In this document: piece by piece, positions 7,453 to 14,766 of the stretch | Layout: every line of letters begins with the position of its first letter | Numbering within the stretch: position 1 is the stretch's first letter | From: Mucilaginibacter endophyticus | Lineage (GTDB): Bacteria > Bacteroidota > Bacteroidia > Sphingobacteriales > Sphingobacteriaceae | Reading direction: 5' to 3' | NCBI RefSeq assembly: GCF_003351025.1 | Contig: NZ_QPCG01000005.1 | Location: forward strand, 381,165-445,164 | Length of the DNA: 64,000 bases | The notes under the pieces: model-generated | Seen by the model: only the letters and a program-made list of their open reading frames with translations | Told to the model about the DNA's origin: nothing | The model's database searches: none | Position numbers and translations under genes: made by a program

Positions 7453-8397
7453 CTACAAACACTCCGGCTGTTTGCATTCCTCTTCCGAAAATTCGGGTTC
7501 AAAGGTGCTGTGGCTGATATCCAGATGCTCCAACCGGTGACGCAGGTCGTGCTTGATATTATCAAAATCGGCCATCGACTCGGGTTTGATCACGAGGTGG
7601 GCGGTGAGCGCGTTTTCGGTGGTGCTGAGCGCCCAAACGTGCATGTGGTGTACATCAACTACGCCTTTAGCTTTTTTAAGTTCAGCTTTGATCTTATCCA
7701 GGTCCATTTCGGCTGGTACGCCGTCCATTTCCAAACGCAAACTGGCAATAAGCAGGCTCCAGGTTCCGCGCAATATCACAATACCTATTATAAGGCTCAC
7801 CACGCTATCAATCCAGTACAGTTTGGTAAAGTATATGATAAGACCTGATATCACCACTCCTAAAGACACAATGGCATCAACAGCCATGTGCAGGTAAGCG
7901 CCTTTAATATTGAGGTCGGTATCTTTATCTTTAACAAACAACCATGCAGTAAAGGCATTAATAGCAATACCTATAAAAGCAACCCAGGCCATTGTTCCGC
8001 CTGATACCACTTCGGGGTTCATGAAACGGATAATGGCTTCATAAATAATAAAGCCAACGGCAACAAACAGTATTACGGCGTTAAAGAAGGATACAATGAT
8101 GGTTGACCGTTTATAGCCGTAGGTGTATTTACTGTTGGCGCTTACTTTGGTGAGTTTAAAAGCAAGCAGGGCCAGCGCAAGCGAAGCTACATCGCTCAGG
8201 TTATGGCCTGCATCTGTTAGCAGGGACAGCGAATGCGTAATAAAGCCTGTAATGGCCTCAACCACAACAAACACTGAGTTGAGCACAATACCCCAAATAA
8301 AAGCCGAATTTAAATGATCGAGCTTAGGGGCGTGATCATGGTGATGGTGCCCATGCCCGTGCGAATGTGAGTGTGAATGATCGTGACCTGCTGACAT
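7453..8397 (-). CDS. Cation diffusion facilitator (Zn/Co/Cd efflux), CzcD/ZitB type
   Basis: This inner-membrane antiporter exports divalent metal ions, probably Zn(II), in exchange for protons. The 314 residues comprise a His-rich N-terminus (alternating His/Ser/Gly up to residue 22) that can bind metal, six transmembrane helices, and a cytoplasmic ferredoxin-like C-terminal domain. The tetrahedral transport site is visible as H65/D69 (GHNLSD, TM2) and H170/D174 (HMAVDA, TM5). The C-terminus has EEECKQPECL with two cysteines. It is monocistronic, with a promoter whose -7 box ends 4 nt before the ATG (see findings). Confidence 0.93.
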   Translation of the reverse strand: MSAGHDHSHSHSHGHGHHHHDHAPKLDHLNSAFIWGIVLNSVFVVVEAITGFITHSLSLLTDAGHNLSDVASLALALLAFKLTKVSANSKYTYGYKRSTIIVSFFNAVILFVAVGFIIYEAIIRFMNPEVVSGGTMAWVAFIGIAINAFTAWLFVKDKDTDLNIKGAYLHMAVDAIVSLGVVISGLIIYFTKLYWIDSVVSLIIGIVILRGTWSLLIASLRLEMDGVPAEMDLDKIKAELKKAKGVVDVHHMHVWALSTTENALTAHLVIKPESMADFDNIKHDLRHRLEHLDISHSTFEPEFSEEECKQPECL

Positions 8398-8401
8398 TTA
8401 G

Positions 8402-8432
8402 CAAAGGTAGGGAAAATGTGCAGATGTGCAGA
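8402..8432 (-). promoter_or_regulatory. Promoter of the cation diffusion facilitator, possibly leaderless
   Basis: On the minus strand TACCTTTG (8409-8402) is a perfect -7 box. TCTG (8432-8429) lies 19 nt upstream, one mismatch from TTTG. The -7 box ends 4 nt before the ATG at 8397, so the transcript should begin at or next to the start codon. Confidence 0.6.
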
Positions 8433-8439
8433 TTTTAGA

Positions 8440-8556
8440 TGTGCAGATTCATTTGTTGTTCATGTTCTGAACCTTGATTAACTTGATTTTAGGATTTCAT
8501 GAATTTGGTTATGAGTATAAATTATCAGGGTAATCCTTAAATCCCTAAAATCATGG
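8440..8556. repeat. Dispersed repeat GTTCTGAACCTTGATTAAC type
   Basis: The gap after the rlmH stop holds GTTCTGAACCTTGATTAACT, GATTTTAGGATTTCATGAATTT and, in opposite orientation, AATCCTTAAATCCCTAAAATC and ATGGTTCT. This is an imperfect inverted repeat about 115 bases long. It is related in style to the GAACTCGAATT repeats at 10922 and 41075 and contains no gene. Confidence 0.5.
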
Positions 8557-8562
8557 TTCTAA

Positions 8563-9036
8563 TCACTCATGATGATAAGGCTCACCCTTCATAATAGTAT
8601 ATGCCCTGTACAATTGCTCCACAAAAAACAGGCGTACCATCTGGTGCGAAAACGTCATGCGCGAAAGGGAGATCTTGTCGTTAGCCCGCTGATAAACGGA
8701 ATTATCGAACCCATAGGGGCCGCCTATAATGAATATCAAATTGGCCGATGTGGTAACTTCCTTTTTGTTGATATAAGCTGCAAACTGGGTTGAGGTAAAC
8801 TCTGAACCTTTTTCATCCATCAGGATCACAAAATCAAGCGGAGTGATTTTTTTGAGGATCAGCTCGGCTTCTTTGGCTTTTTGCTGTTCGGGACTGAGGG
8901 CTTTGGTGTTCTTAAGCTCGGGGATTTCGGCAAGCTCCAGTTTGGTATAATGTTTTAGCCGTTTTACATATTTATCTATGCCTTCTTTCAGGTAGGCATC
9001 CTCAGTTTTGCCAACAGTAAGGAACGTGATCTTCAT
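8563..9036 (-). CDS. rlmH: 23S rRNA (pseudouridine1915-N3)-methyltransferase
   Basis: This SPOUT-class, SAM-dependent dimeric methyltransferase modifies pseudouridine 1915 of 23S rRNA in 70S ribosomes. The 157 residues are the usual family length. The start MKITFLTVGKTED matches the family N-terminus. FIIGGPYGF and a C-terminal RLFFVEQLYRAYTIMKGEPYHHE, with the terminal YHH(E/K), are diagnostic. The ATG at 9036 is preferred: an in-frame start 32 codons further up would run into the divergent MutS-like gene (start 9100) and add residues absent from the family. Confidence 0.95.
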   Translation of the reverse strand: MKITFLTVGKTEDAYLKEGIDKYVKRLKHYTKLELAEIPELKNTKALSPEQQKAKEAELILKKITPLDFVILMDEKGSEFTSTQFAAYINKKEVTTSANLIFIIGGPYGFDNSVYQRANDKISLSRMTFSHQMVRLFFVEQLYRAYTIMKGEPYHHE

Positions 9037-9099
9037 ATCTGCAACAAATAAACGTTTATTTAAAATATATGTGTTTATTTTGGTTGAATTTATCTGCAA

Positions 9100-10908
9100 A
9101 TGGAACAAACAATTATCACAGATTACACCCAAAGGGCAAACCTCGCCGCGGCCGAAGCCGCTAAATATAAAAGTCTTGCCAATAGCTACTCACTGATGCG
9201 GTTGGGTATATTCGCTATGGTGGCTTTAACAATTGCCGTCGCTATCCACTACGACAATTTCAGCATCATAGCCGTAGCCTTTGTGTTACTGGTTTTTGCT
9301 TTTGCCTGGCTGGTATCGCGCCAAAGTGCTTTTGAAAAGCAAAAACAGTATTATGATGACCTGCAGCAGGTAGATGAAAACGAGATCGGCAGTATCCAGG
9401 CTCACAGCAATATTTACAACGATGGTGCCCGTTACGCCAACGACAAACATTTTTATACGTCCGATCTGGATATATACGGCAACGCTTCATTATTTCAGTT
9501 AATAAATCGCGCAGCAACTACACCGGGGAATAATAAACTGGCGGGCTGGCTTAATGCCCCGGCAAGCAAGCAAACTGTATTGCAACGGCAGGAAGCTGTT
9601 AAAGAAATAGCCGCTAAAAACAGCTGGAAGTTGGACCTGCAAACACGTCTTGTTTTCGCCATCAGGCAGGATATCAATCAGCTTAAAAACCTGTTTAAGT
9701 ATTTACATATTCCCCTGGACATGCCCGGCGAAAAGTGGCTCGCCGCTTATACCAAAATAGCCCCTTACCTTTTTACGGCGTTGTTGATAGTGGCTTATTT
9801 CTATTCACCGGCAAAGCTTGTGGCAACAGCTATCGGTCTGTTTAATATGGGCGTGGTATTTTCAAAAGCAGCCTACATTCGTAAGGCCGATTTGATTGCA
9901 GGTAAAATAGGGGATACTTTATCTAATTATGCCGATGTGTTTAAATGTATTGAAGATCAGCAATGGCAGGCAGGTTATAACGACTCTTTGGCCAAACAAT
10001 TAAAAACTGATAAAACATCGGCCAAAATAAAAGAGCTGGGCCAGCTGATCAACAAGCTTAATTATCACCTCAACCTTATAGTTGGCTTTGTACTCAACCT
10101 GTTTTTTTTATGGGATATCCGCCAGATCATCGCTATTGAAAACTGGAAGCGCCAAAACCAGGACAGTCTTGAGACCGCTTTTGATGTTATTGCCGAATTT
10201 GAATCGCTCCTGAGCCTTGCCGGTTTAGCTGTTAATTACCCCGAATGGAGTTTTCCCGTAATTGATGACCGGCCCGGTTATACCCTCACGGCCCAGGCCA
10301 TAGCCCATCCGCTTATTGATGTTGCTAAACGGATAGAGAACGATTATGAACTGGATAACACTTTTAAGGTGGATATCATCACCGGGTCAAACATGGCCGG
10401 TAAAAGCACTTTTTTACGTACGGTAGGTATCAATACCGTGCTGGCCTTAAGCGGAGCGCCTGTGTGTGCCAAAAGCATGCAGGTATCGGTGATCACCATG
10501 ATCAGTTACATGCGGATCAAAGATTCGCTTAATGAAAGTACCTCAACCTTTAAAGCCGAACTCGACCGCCTGCAGATGCTGTTAGGTGCTGTTGAAAGCG
10601 AGCCTAAAGTATTTTTCCTGATTGACGAAATGCTGCGTGGTACTAACTCTGTTGATAAATACCTTGGCTCGAAAGCGGTTATAGAGCAGCTGATCCGTAA
10701 AAAGGCGGTAGGCATGGTTGCCACTCACGACCTGCAGATAGCCCATCTCGAAGCTAAATACCCTGATTATGTCCGCAACTTTTATTTTGACATCCAGGTA
10801 GTGAACGGCGAAATGTTGTTTGATTACAAGATCAAACACGGCGAATGCAAGACTTTTAACGCCTCGTTATTGCTTAAACAAATAGGGATTGAGGTGGATG
10901 CGGAGTAG
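9100..10908 (+). CDS. Membrane-anchored MutS-like ATPase
   Basis: This 602-residue protein has two N-terminal transmembrane helices (about 31-50 and 52-70), a middle hydrophobic pair near 225-260, a helical MutS core/clamp-like region and a C-terminal MutS ABC-type ATPase domain. Walker A is GSNMAGKS (429-436). The segment STSTFKAELDRL follows, Walker B is VFFLIDE (504-510, D509/E510), then RGTNSVDK and the ATHDLQ switch histidine. It lacks the N-terminal mismatch-binding domain (Phe-x-Glu) of MutS and the Smr domain of MutS2, so it is not a mismatch repair protein in the strict sense. The role of membrane-bound MutS relatives is not known. It is divergent from rlmH. Confidence 0.85.
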   Translation: MEQTIITDYTQRANLAAAEAAKYKSLANSYSLMRLGIFAMVALTIAVAIHYDNFSIIAVAFVLLVFAFAWLVSRQSAFEKQKQYYDDLQQVDENEIGSIQAHSNIYNDGARYANDKHFYTSDLDIYGNASLFQLINRAATTPGNNKLAGWLNAPASKQTVLQRQEAVKEIAAKNSWKLDLQTRLVFAIRQDINQLKNLFKYLHIPLDMPGEKWLAAYTKIAPYLFTALLIVAYFYSPAKLVATAIGLFNMGVVFSKAAYIRKADLIAGKIGDTLSNYADVFKCIEDQQWQAGYNDSLAKQLKTDKTSAKIKELGQLINKLNYHLNLIVGFVLNLFFLWDIRQIIAIENWKRQNQDSLETAFDVIAEFESLLSLAGLAVNYPEWSFPVIDDRPGYTLTAQAIAHPLIDVAKRIENDYELDNTFKVDIITGSNMAGKSTFLRTVGINTVLALSGAPVCAKSMQVSVITMISYMRIKDSLNESTSTFKAELDRLQMLLGAVESEPKVFFLIDEMLRGTNSVDKYLGSKAVIEQLIRKKAVGMVATHDLQIAHLEAKYPDYVRNFYFDIQVVNGEMLFDYKIKHGECKTFNASLLLKQIGIEVDAE

Positions 10909-10921
10909 TCAGAAGCGGAAT

Positions 10922-11014
10922 TTTGTCTGAACTCGAATCAAACGAATTTTAGGAATTTATCGAATTTTAAAATTCTGTCAATTCATTGAATTCAACAAAT
11001 TCGAGTTCAGACAA
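10922..11014. repeat. Dispersed inverted repeat, TGTCTGAACTCGAAT family, copy A
   Basis: TTGTCTGAACTCGAAT at the left end and ATTCGAGTTCAGACAA at the right end are perfect inverted repeats, about 16 bp each. They enclose an AT-rich body made of words such as GAATTTTAGGAATT and AATTCATTGAATTC. A second copy lies at 41075-41165. It follows the MutS-like gene and precedes a terminator. The architecture is that of a short non-autonomous element or large hairpin. Confidence 0.75.
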
Positions 11015-11025
11015 AGCTCCCATTC

Positions 11026-11067
11026 AGAAAAAAAGCCGGAAGCATTTACGCTTCCGGCTTTTTTTCT
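11026..11067. terminator. Bidirectional terminator between MutS-like and OMP genes
   Basis: AGAAAAAAAGCCGGAAGC at 11026-11043 pairs perfectly (18 bp) with its complement at 11050-11067 across a 6-base loop. Flanking A and T tracts on both sides allow it to end transcription of both convergent genes. Confidence 0.9.
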
Positions 11068-11094
11068 GATTCTAACAGTCTTGACTCTTGAAGC

Positions 11095-13641
11095 CTATCT
11101 GCCTCCAGGGCCACCCTGACCACCGGCCTGATCGCCTTGTTTTTGGTCGTCGTTGTTAACGCCTTTTTTCTGCTGATTAGGATTGCTGAAACTTAACTTA
11201 CCAAAGCTGTAGCTAAACGTGATACCGAATGAACGGAATGGGAATGCTGTTGAGCTGGTTTGTGTAAAGCCAGGGCTGTTGATATTTTGATCAAAGTGTT
11301 TATCCCTTGCAAATGGCTGTACGGTGTTGAAGCCGATAGCCAGTTTTTTATCCATAAACTGCTTTTTGACACCGAATGCATAGATGCCGAACGATGGGTT
11401 TGTACCCTGAATGGTCCTGCGTGATGAGTTGGTGAAACCAAACAACTCGGCAAGGAAATTATGCGGGAACTGGTACGATGCACTGCCGAAAGCAGAGTAT
11501 TGCAAATAGGTACCTGTTGCCGATGAATTTGAAATAAACACGCCTTGCGGACTTGGGCTGTAAGTAAACGCGTTAATGCTTGCGCGGATAGTTAACGGTT
11601 TAACAGGGTTTATTGAACCAAAGAAGCTTGCGCCAATTGAATTGTTTATACCAATGTTTGAATACGTGGTACGTGTTGCAATAACCGGTTTACCGTTAAT
11701 AGTATCGGTAATTGGTTGTGCTATACCTTCAATAAGGCCGCTGGTATGTTTGTAATAAACCGAGAAGTTAAGCACCGATGATTTGACGAAAGTATTGTAG
11801 TTCAATTCAACAGTTTGTGAAATCTCAGGTTGCAGGTTAGGGTTACCTACAGTTTGGTTTTGTACGTTGCTACGGTTAATGAAGGGGTTCAAAAACTGTA
11901 AGCTTGGACGCTGAATACGTTTGCTGTATGACAACTTAATGGTGTTTGAGCCAAACTGTTTCTGCAATGTTAAGCTTGGGATATAAGTTGTATAGCTTGC
12001 AGTAAATGGCTGCAGCGTTTGGAAACCAGAGCTGCCTTCTTCCTGGAAAGGATTTTGCGGGTCGCCTTTGATCCTGGTGTTTTCAATACGGCCACCAACT
12101 AAAATAGAATAGCTTTTAGGCAAAGTAAATGTTAATACAGAATAGCCCGCGTATACATTCTGATTGTAATCGTACAGGTTTGAGTTTAACGCGTCCCTAA
12201 CCGGGTTATTGCCATCGGCATCGGTATTAAATATATCATAGTTACTATTGATGCGGCGTTGGATAGTTTTGGCACCAGCCTCAATTTTTAACACTTTATT
12301 TACCGGTAAAGTATAATCTGCCTGCCCGGTGTACTCATTGTTTTTACCATTGTTATCACCAACCTGGCTTGGGTTTACCGCGGTAAATAAGCTGGTATAG
12401 TCGGTTGTGATATCGCTATGGCTCCACTGACCTGAAACTACCAACTCGTGGCCTTCTTTCTTGAATTTGTGGGTATAATCGATATTCCAGTCAAAGCCGC
12501 CAAAATGGTTGTGTGAGGTGGTTCTGCCGATATAATCTAACGAGCTGCCATTCAGTGTACGATTGTAATCACCACCGCCATTGGTGTTAAAACCACCATC
12601 ATTTAACCTGAAGGTACTGTTGATGCTGTTAAAAGCGTTAAATTCGTAACCCGCAGTAACCGAACCAATAGCACCATGCCTTTTAATTTTGCTCGATGTA
12701 TTGTTGTGGTTATGCAGCTCAACAGCCGGATCAGTTCCGCTTGCCGGGGTGTTGATCACCTGGTCGAAAGTAGTTAACGAGGTTTGTGGCCAGGTTAAGT
12801 TACCACCGGCATTAATACCTAAGCTGAAACGGTTTTTGTTGTAGTTAACGTTCACGTTGCCGTTGTTTTGACGGGTACCTACACCACCACTTACCGAGCC
12901 GCTAAAGCCTGATACATTTTTTTGTTTGGTGATGATATTGATGATACCGCCCGAACCTTCAGCATCGTATTTTGCAGATGGAGAAGTTACAACTTCAATG
13001 CTTTTGATCTGATCGGCAGGGATGGTTTTCAACACGTCGGCCAAACTTGCAGATGTAGCACCTGATGGTTTACCGTTGATAAGCACTTTAACGTTCTGGT
13101 CTCCGCGGATAGATACGTTACCGTTAATGTCTACGTTTACCAACGGCACTTTCTGTAACACGTCGGTAGCGTTACCGCCGGCTGCTGTAAGGTCTTTTTC
13201 AGCGTTGTAAACTATTTTGTCAATCTTATTTTCAATCAGAGCAGCCTGACCAACTACCGCAACTTCTTTCAGCGCGTGAGCTCCCGGCGAGATAAAGATC
13301 TGGCCCAGTTTATTATCCGGTTTTGAGGCGGTAGTAGTAACCGGCTCAATGAATTTTGTTGGGTACCCAATAAATGAAACTGCCAGTTTATAGGAGCCAG
13401 CCTTTACATTATCCAGCTTAAAGTTTCCTTTTTCATCAGTTAAAACACCGGTTATTGGCGATTTTCCGCCCACACGGTATAAGCCCACCGTGGCATAGTC
13501 CAATGGTTTTTTGGTCAGTGAGTCAATCACAGTACCAGATATCCTACCCGTTACCGAAGGGCCTCCACCTCCAACTCCAAACTGAGCCTGAGCCGATAAC
13601 GCAAAGCAGAATAATGCAATAAGTATGTAAAAACGTTTCAT
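11095..13641 (-). CDS. Outer-membrane beta-barrel protein, TonB-receptor-like (OMP_b-brl_3 type)
   Basis: This 848-residue outer membrane protein has a Sec signal peptide (LIALFCFALSAQAQ, cut near residue 20). Next come a carboxypeptidase-regulatory-like domain (about 33-110: GRISGTVIDSLTKKPLDYATVGLY ... DEKGNFKLDNVKAGSYKLAVSFIGY), a plug domain (about 115-240, with VLQKVPLVNVDINGNVSIRGDQNVKVLINGKP) and a large barrel. It ends in a Gly/Gln-rich tail (GGQGGPGGR) beyond the last strand rather than in an aromatic residue. Such receptors take up unknown substrates. No SusD partner is adjacent, so it is not a typical polysaccharide locus. Monocistronic. Confidence 0.88.
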   Translation of the reverse strand: MKRFYILIALFCFALSAQAQFGVGGGGPSVTGRISGTVIDSLTKKPLDYATVGLYRVGGKSPITGVLTDEKGNFKLDNVKAGSYKLAVSFIGYPTKFIEPVTTTASKPDNKLGQIFISPGAHALKEVAVVGQAALIENKIDKIVYNAEKDLTAAGGNATDVLQKVPLVNVDINGNVSIRGDQNVKVLINGKPSGATSASLADVLKTIPADQIKSIEVVTSPSAKYDAEGSGGIINIITKQKNVSGFSGSVSGGVGTRQNNGNVNVNYNKNRFSLGINAGGNLTWPQTSLTTFDQVINTPASGTDPAVELHNHNNTSSKIKRHGAIGSVTAGYEFNAFNSINSTFRLNDGGFNTNGGGDYNRTLNGSSLDYIGRTTSHNHFGGFDWNIDYTHKFKKEGHELVVSGQWSHSDITTDYTSLFTAVNPSQVGDNNGKNNEYTGQADYTLPVNKVLKIEAGAKTIQRRINSNYDIFNTDADGNNPVRDALNSNLYDYNQNVYAGYSVLTFTLPKSYSILVGGRIENTRIKGDPQNPFQEEGSSGFQTLQPFTASYTTYIPSLTLQKQFGSNTIKLSYSKRIQRPSLQFLNPFINRSNVQNQTVGNPNLQPEISQTVELNYNTFVKSSVLNFSVYYKHTSGLIEGIAQPITDTINGKPVIATRTTYSNIGINNSIGASFFGSINPVKPLTIRASINAFTYSPSPQGVFISNSSATGTYLQYSAFGSASYQFPHNFLAELFGFTNSSRRTIQGTNPSFGIYAFGVKKQFMDKKLAIGFNTVQPFARDKHFDQNINSPGFTQTSSTAFPFRSFGITFSYSFGKLSFSNPNQQKKGVNNDDQKQGDQAGGQGGPGGR

Positions 13642-13654
13642 TTAGTATTATTTT

Positions 13655-13676
13655 GGTAATTGGAGGCGAAATTACC
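13655..13676. promoter_or_regulatory. Short inverted repeat just upstream of the OMP gene
   Basis: GGTAATT at 13655-13661 and AATTACC at 13670-13676 form a 7-bp inverted repeat 14 nt before the start codon at 13641. It could be a 5'-leader hairpin or an operator half-site pair. No other support. Confidence 0.35.
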
Positions 13677-13832
13677 CTAAATGTTACACGCTTAAATTTT
13701 ATTTTTTTATAAAAAGTGCAATTGTCATGTATTAGTTACACTAACATGATACAAACCGTAGATTTTACAATAGGCGTTTAAACTGGTGTTTACAATAGGC
13801 TGACAAAAGAGGGAAATGGAGGGCGAATTAAC

Positions 13833-13928
13833 ATGTCATTGCGAGCGAAGCGCGGCAATCTCGTAGCCAATGCATGTTCGATATGCATAACCACGAGATT
13901 GCTTCGTCGTTCCTCCTCGCAATGACAT
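13833..13928. repeat. TCATTGCGAG palindromic repeat, copy 1
   Basis: ATGTCATTGCGAGCGAAG at the left and CTCCTCGCAATGACAT at the right form the inverted termini of a 96-base element. Its inner words CGGCAATCTCGTAG and ACGAGATTGCTTCGTCG also pair. It belongs to a family with copies at 17798-17889 and 33550-33644, and this copy is inserted in the opposite orientation. The rest of the 312-base gap (13642-13953) is AT-rich and shows only the short inverted repeat near the OMP start. Confidence 0.8.
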
Positions 13929-13953
13929 AAGATTTGAATTGAAGGGATAATGC

Positions 13954-14766
13954 TTACTCCGTAGTTACCCTCAAATTTAAAGTATCGGCCTGCATAGCGG
14001 TGAAAATGCCCAGACCGTTAACAACGTTGGTTGGCGTATTTACCAGGTTTTGGGAGCTGCCACGGGTGTTACTGGTTAATACGTTAATATACTCATCATT
14101 TACCCTCAGCAATATCACTTTATAATGGCCGTAGTATTTGAAGGTAGTTTGCGTGATGTTATAAATCGAAGCACGTTCGGTGTTGATCTCAAAGCTTGGG
14201 GTTCTGTTGCTCCTAACGGCTATGATCTCGAAAGGATTGCTATCGATATTCTTGAAAAGCAGCATGTGCTGCAACGAATCGGGGTTTGTCCAGGTAACGG
14301 TTGCCCTTACTTTATCATTATAAGCCTGGTCAAGCGCATTAGGTTCATGGAATACGCTATCAGTTAGTTTAAAACCGGCAGGCTTGCCCGGCATAATTGT
14401 CGATGCGCTTACATTGATGTTATTGTAAGTAAACTGCATGGTGTACGTCTTGTTAGCCGTTATGAAAGTAGTATCGCTGTAAGTGTAAGTGCCATTGGCG
14501 CCCTCGGTAAGTTTAACGGTTTGCGCGCCATTACTCACGTTTATGGTTAAGCCGGTAATGACAGCCCCGTAAGTAGCCGTGTCGGTAAGGTCTTTTTGTT
14601 GATACACTTTTAATGATAACGGCTGACCAGCAACCAGGTAGGCTTCAACAACCGGTTTGTTCACCGTGTTTACGTCAAATGAGTTTTTTTTGCAGGCCGA
14701 TGCCGTCATGAGGCAGGCGGCTACCAATGCAAGGTATGTATATCGAATGTATGTTTTTATTTCCAT
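13954..14766 (-). CDS. DUF4249 lipoprotein, partner of the STN-type TonB receptor
   Basis: This 270-residue lipoprotein has a signal sequence ending MTASAC, with the lipidated cysteine at residue 25. The mature part starts with the DUF4249 pattern VNTVNKPVVEAYLVAGQPLSLKVYQQKDL and continues with NVSNGAQTVKLTEGANGTYTY, an immunoglobulin-like beta domain. DUF4249 proteins are regularly encoded directly after TonB-dependent receptors and are thought to be surface or periplasmic-facing lipoproteins assisting uptake. Its start overlaps the stop of the upstream receptor gene by 10 bases, so the two are co-translated in one operon. Confidence 0.9.
   Translation of the reverse strand: MEIKTYIRYTYLALVAACLMTASACKKNSFDVNTVNKPVVEAYLVAGQPLSLKVYQQKDLTDTATYGAVITGLTINVSNGAQTVKLTEGANGTYTYSDTTFITANKTYTMQFTYNNINVSASTIMPGKPAGFKLTDSVFHEPNALDQAYNDKVRATVTWTNPDSLQHMLLFKNIDSNPFEIIAVRSNRTPSFEINTERASIYNITQTTFKYYGHYKVILLRVNDEYINVLTSNTRGSSQNLVNTPTNVVNGLGIFTAMQADTLNLRVTTE

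Noticed and set aside
9037..9132. Longer start for rlmH with 32 extra residues
   Set aside because: The extension overlaps the divergent MutS-like gene and is absent from the family, which begins MKI.
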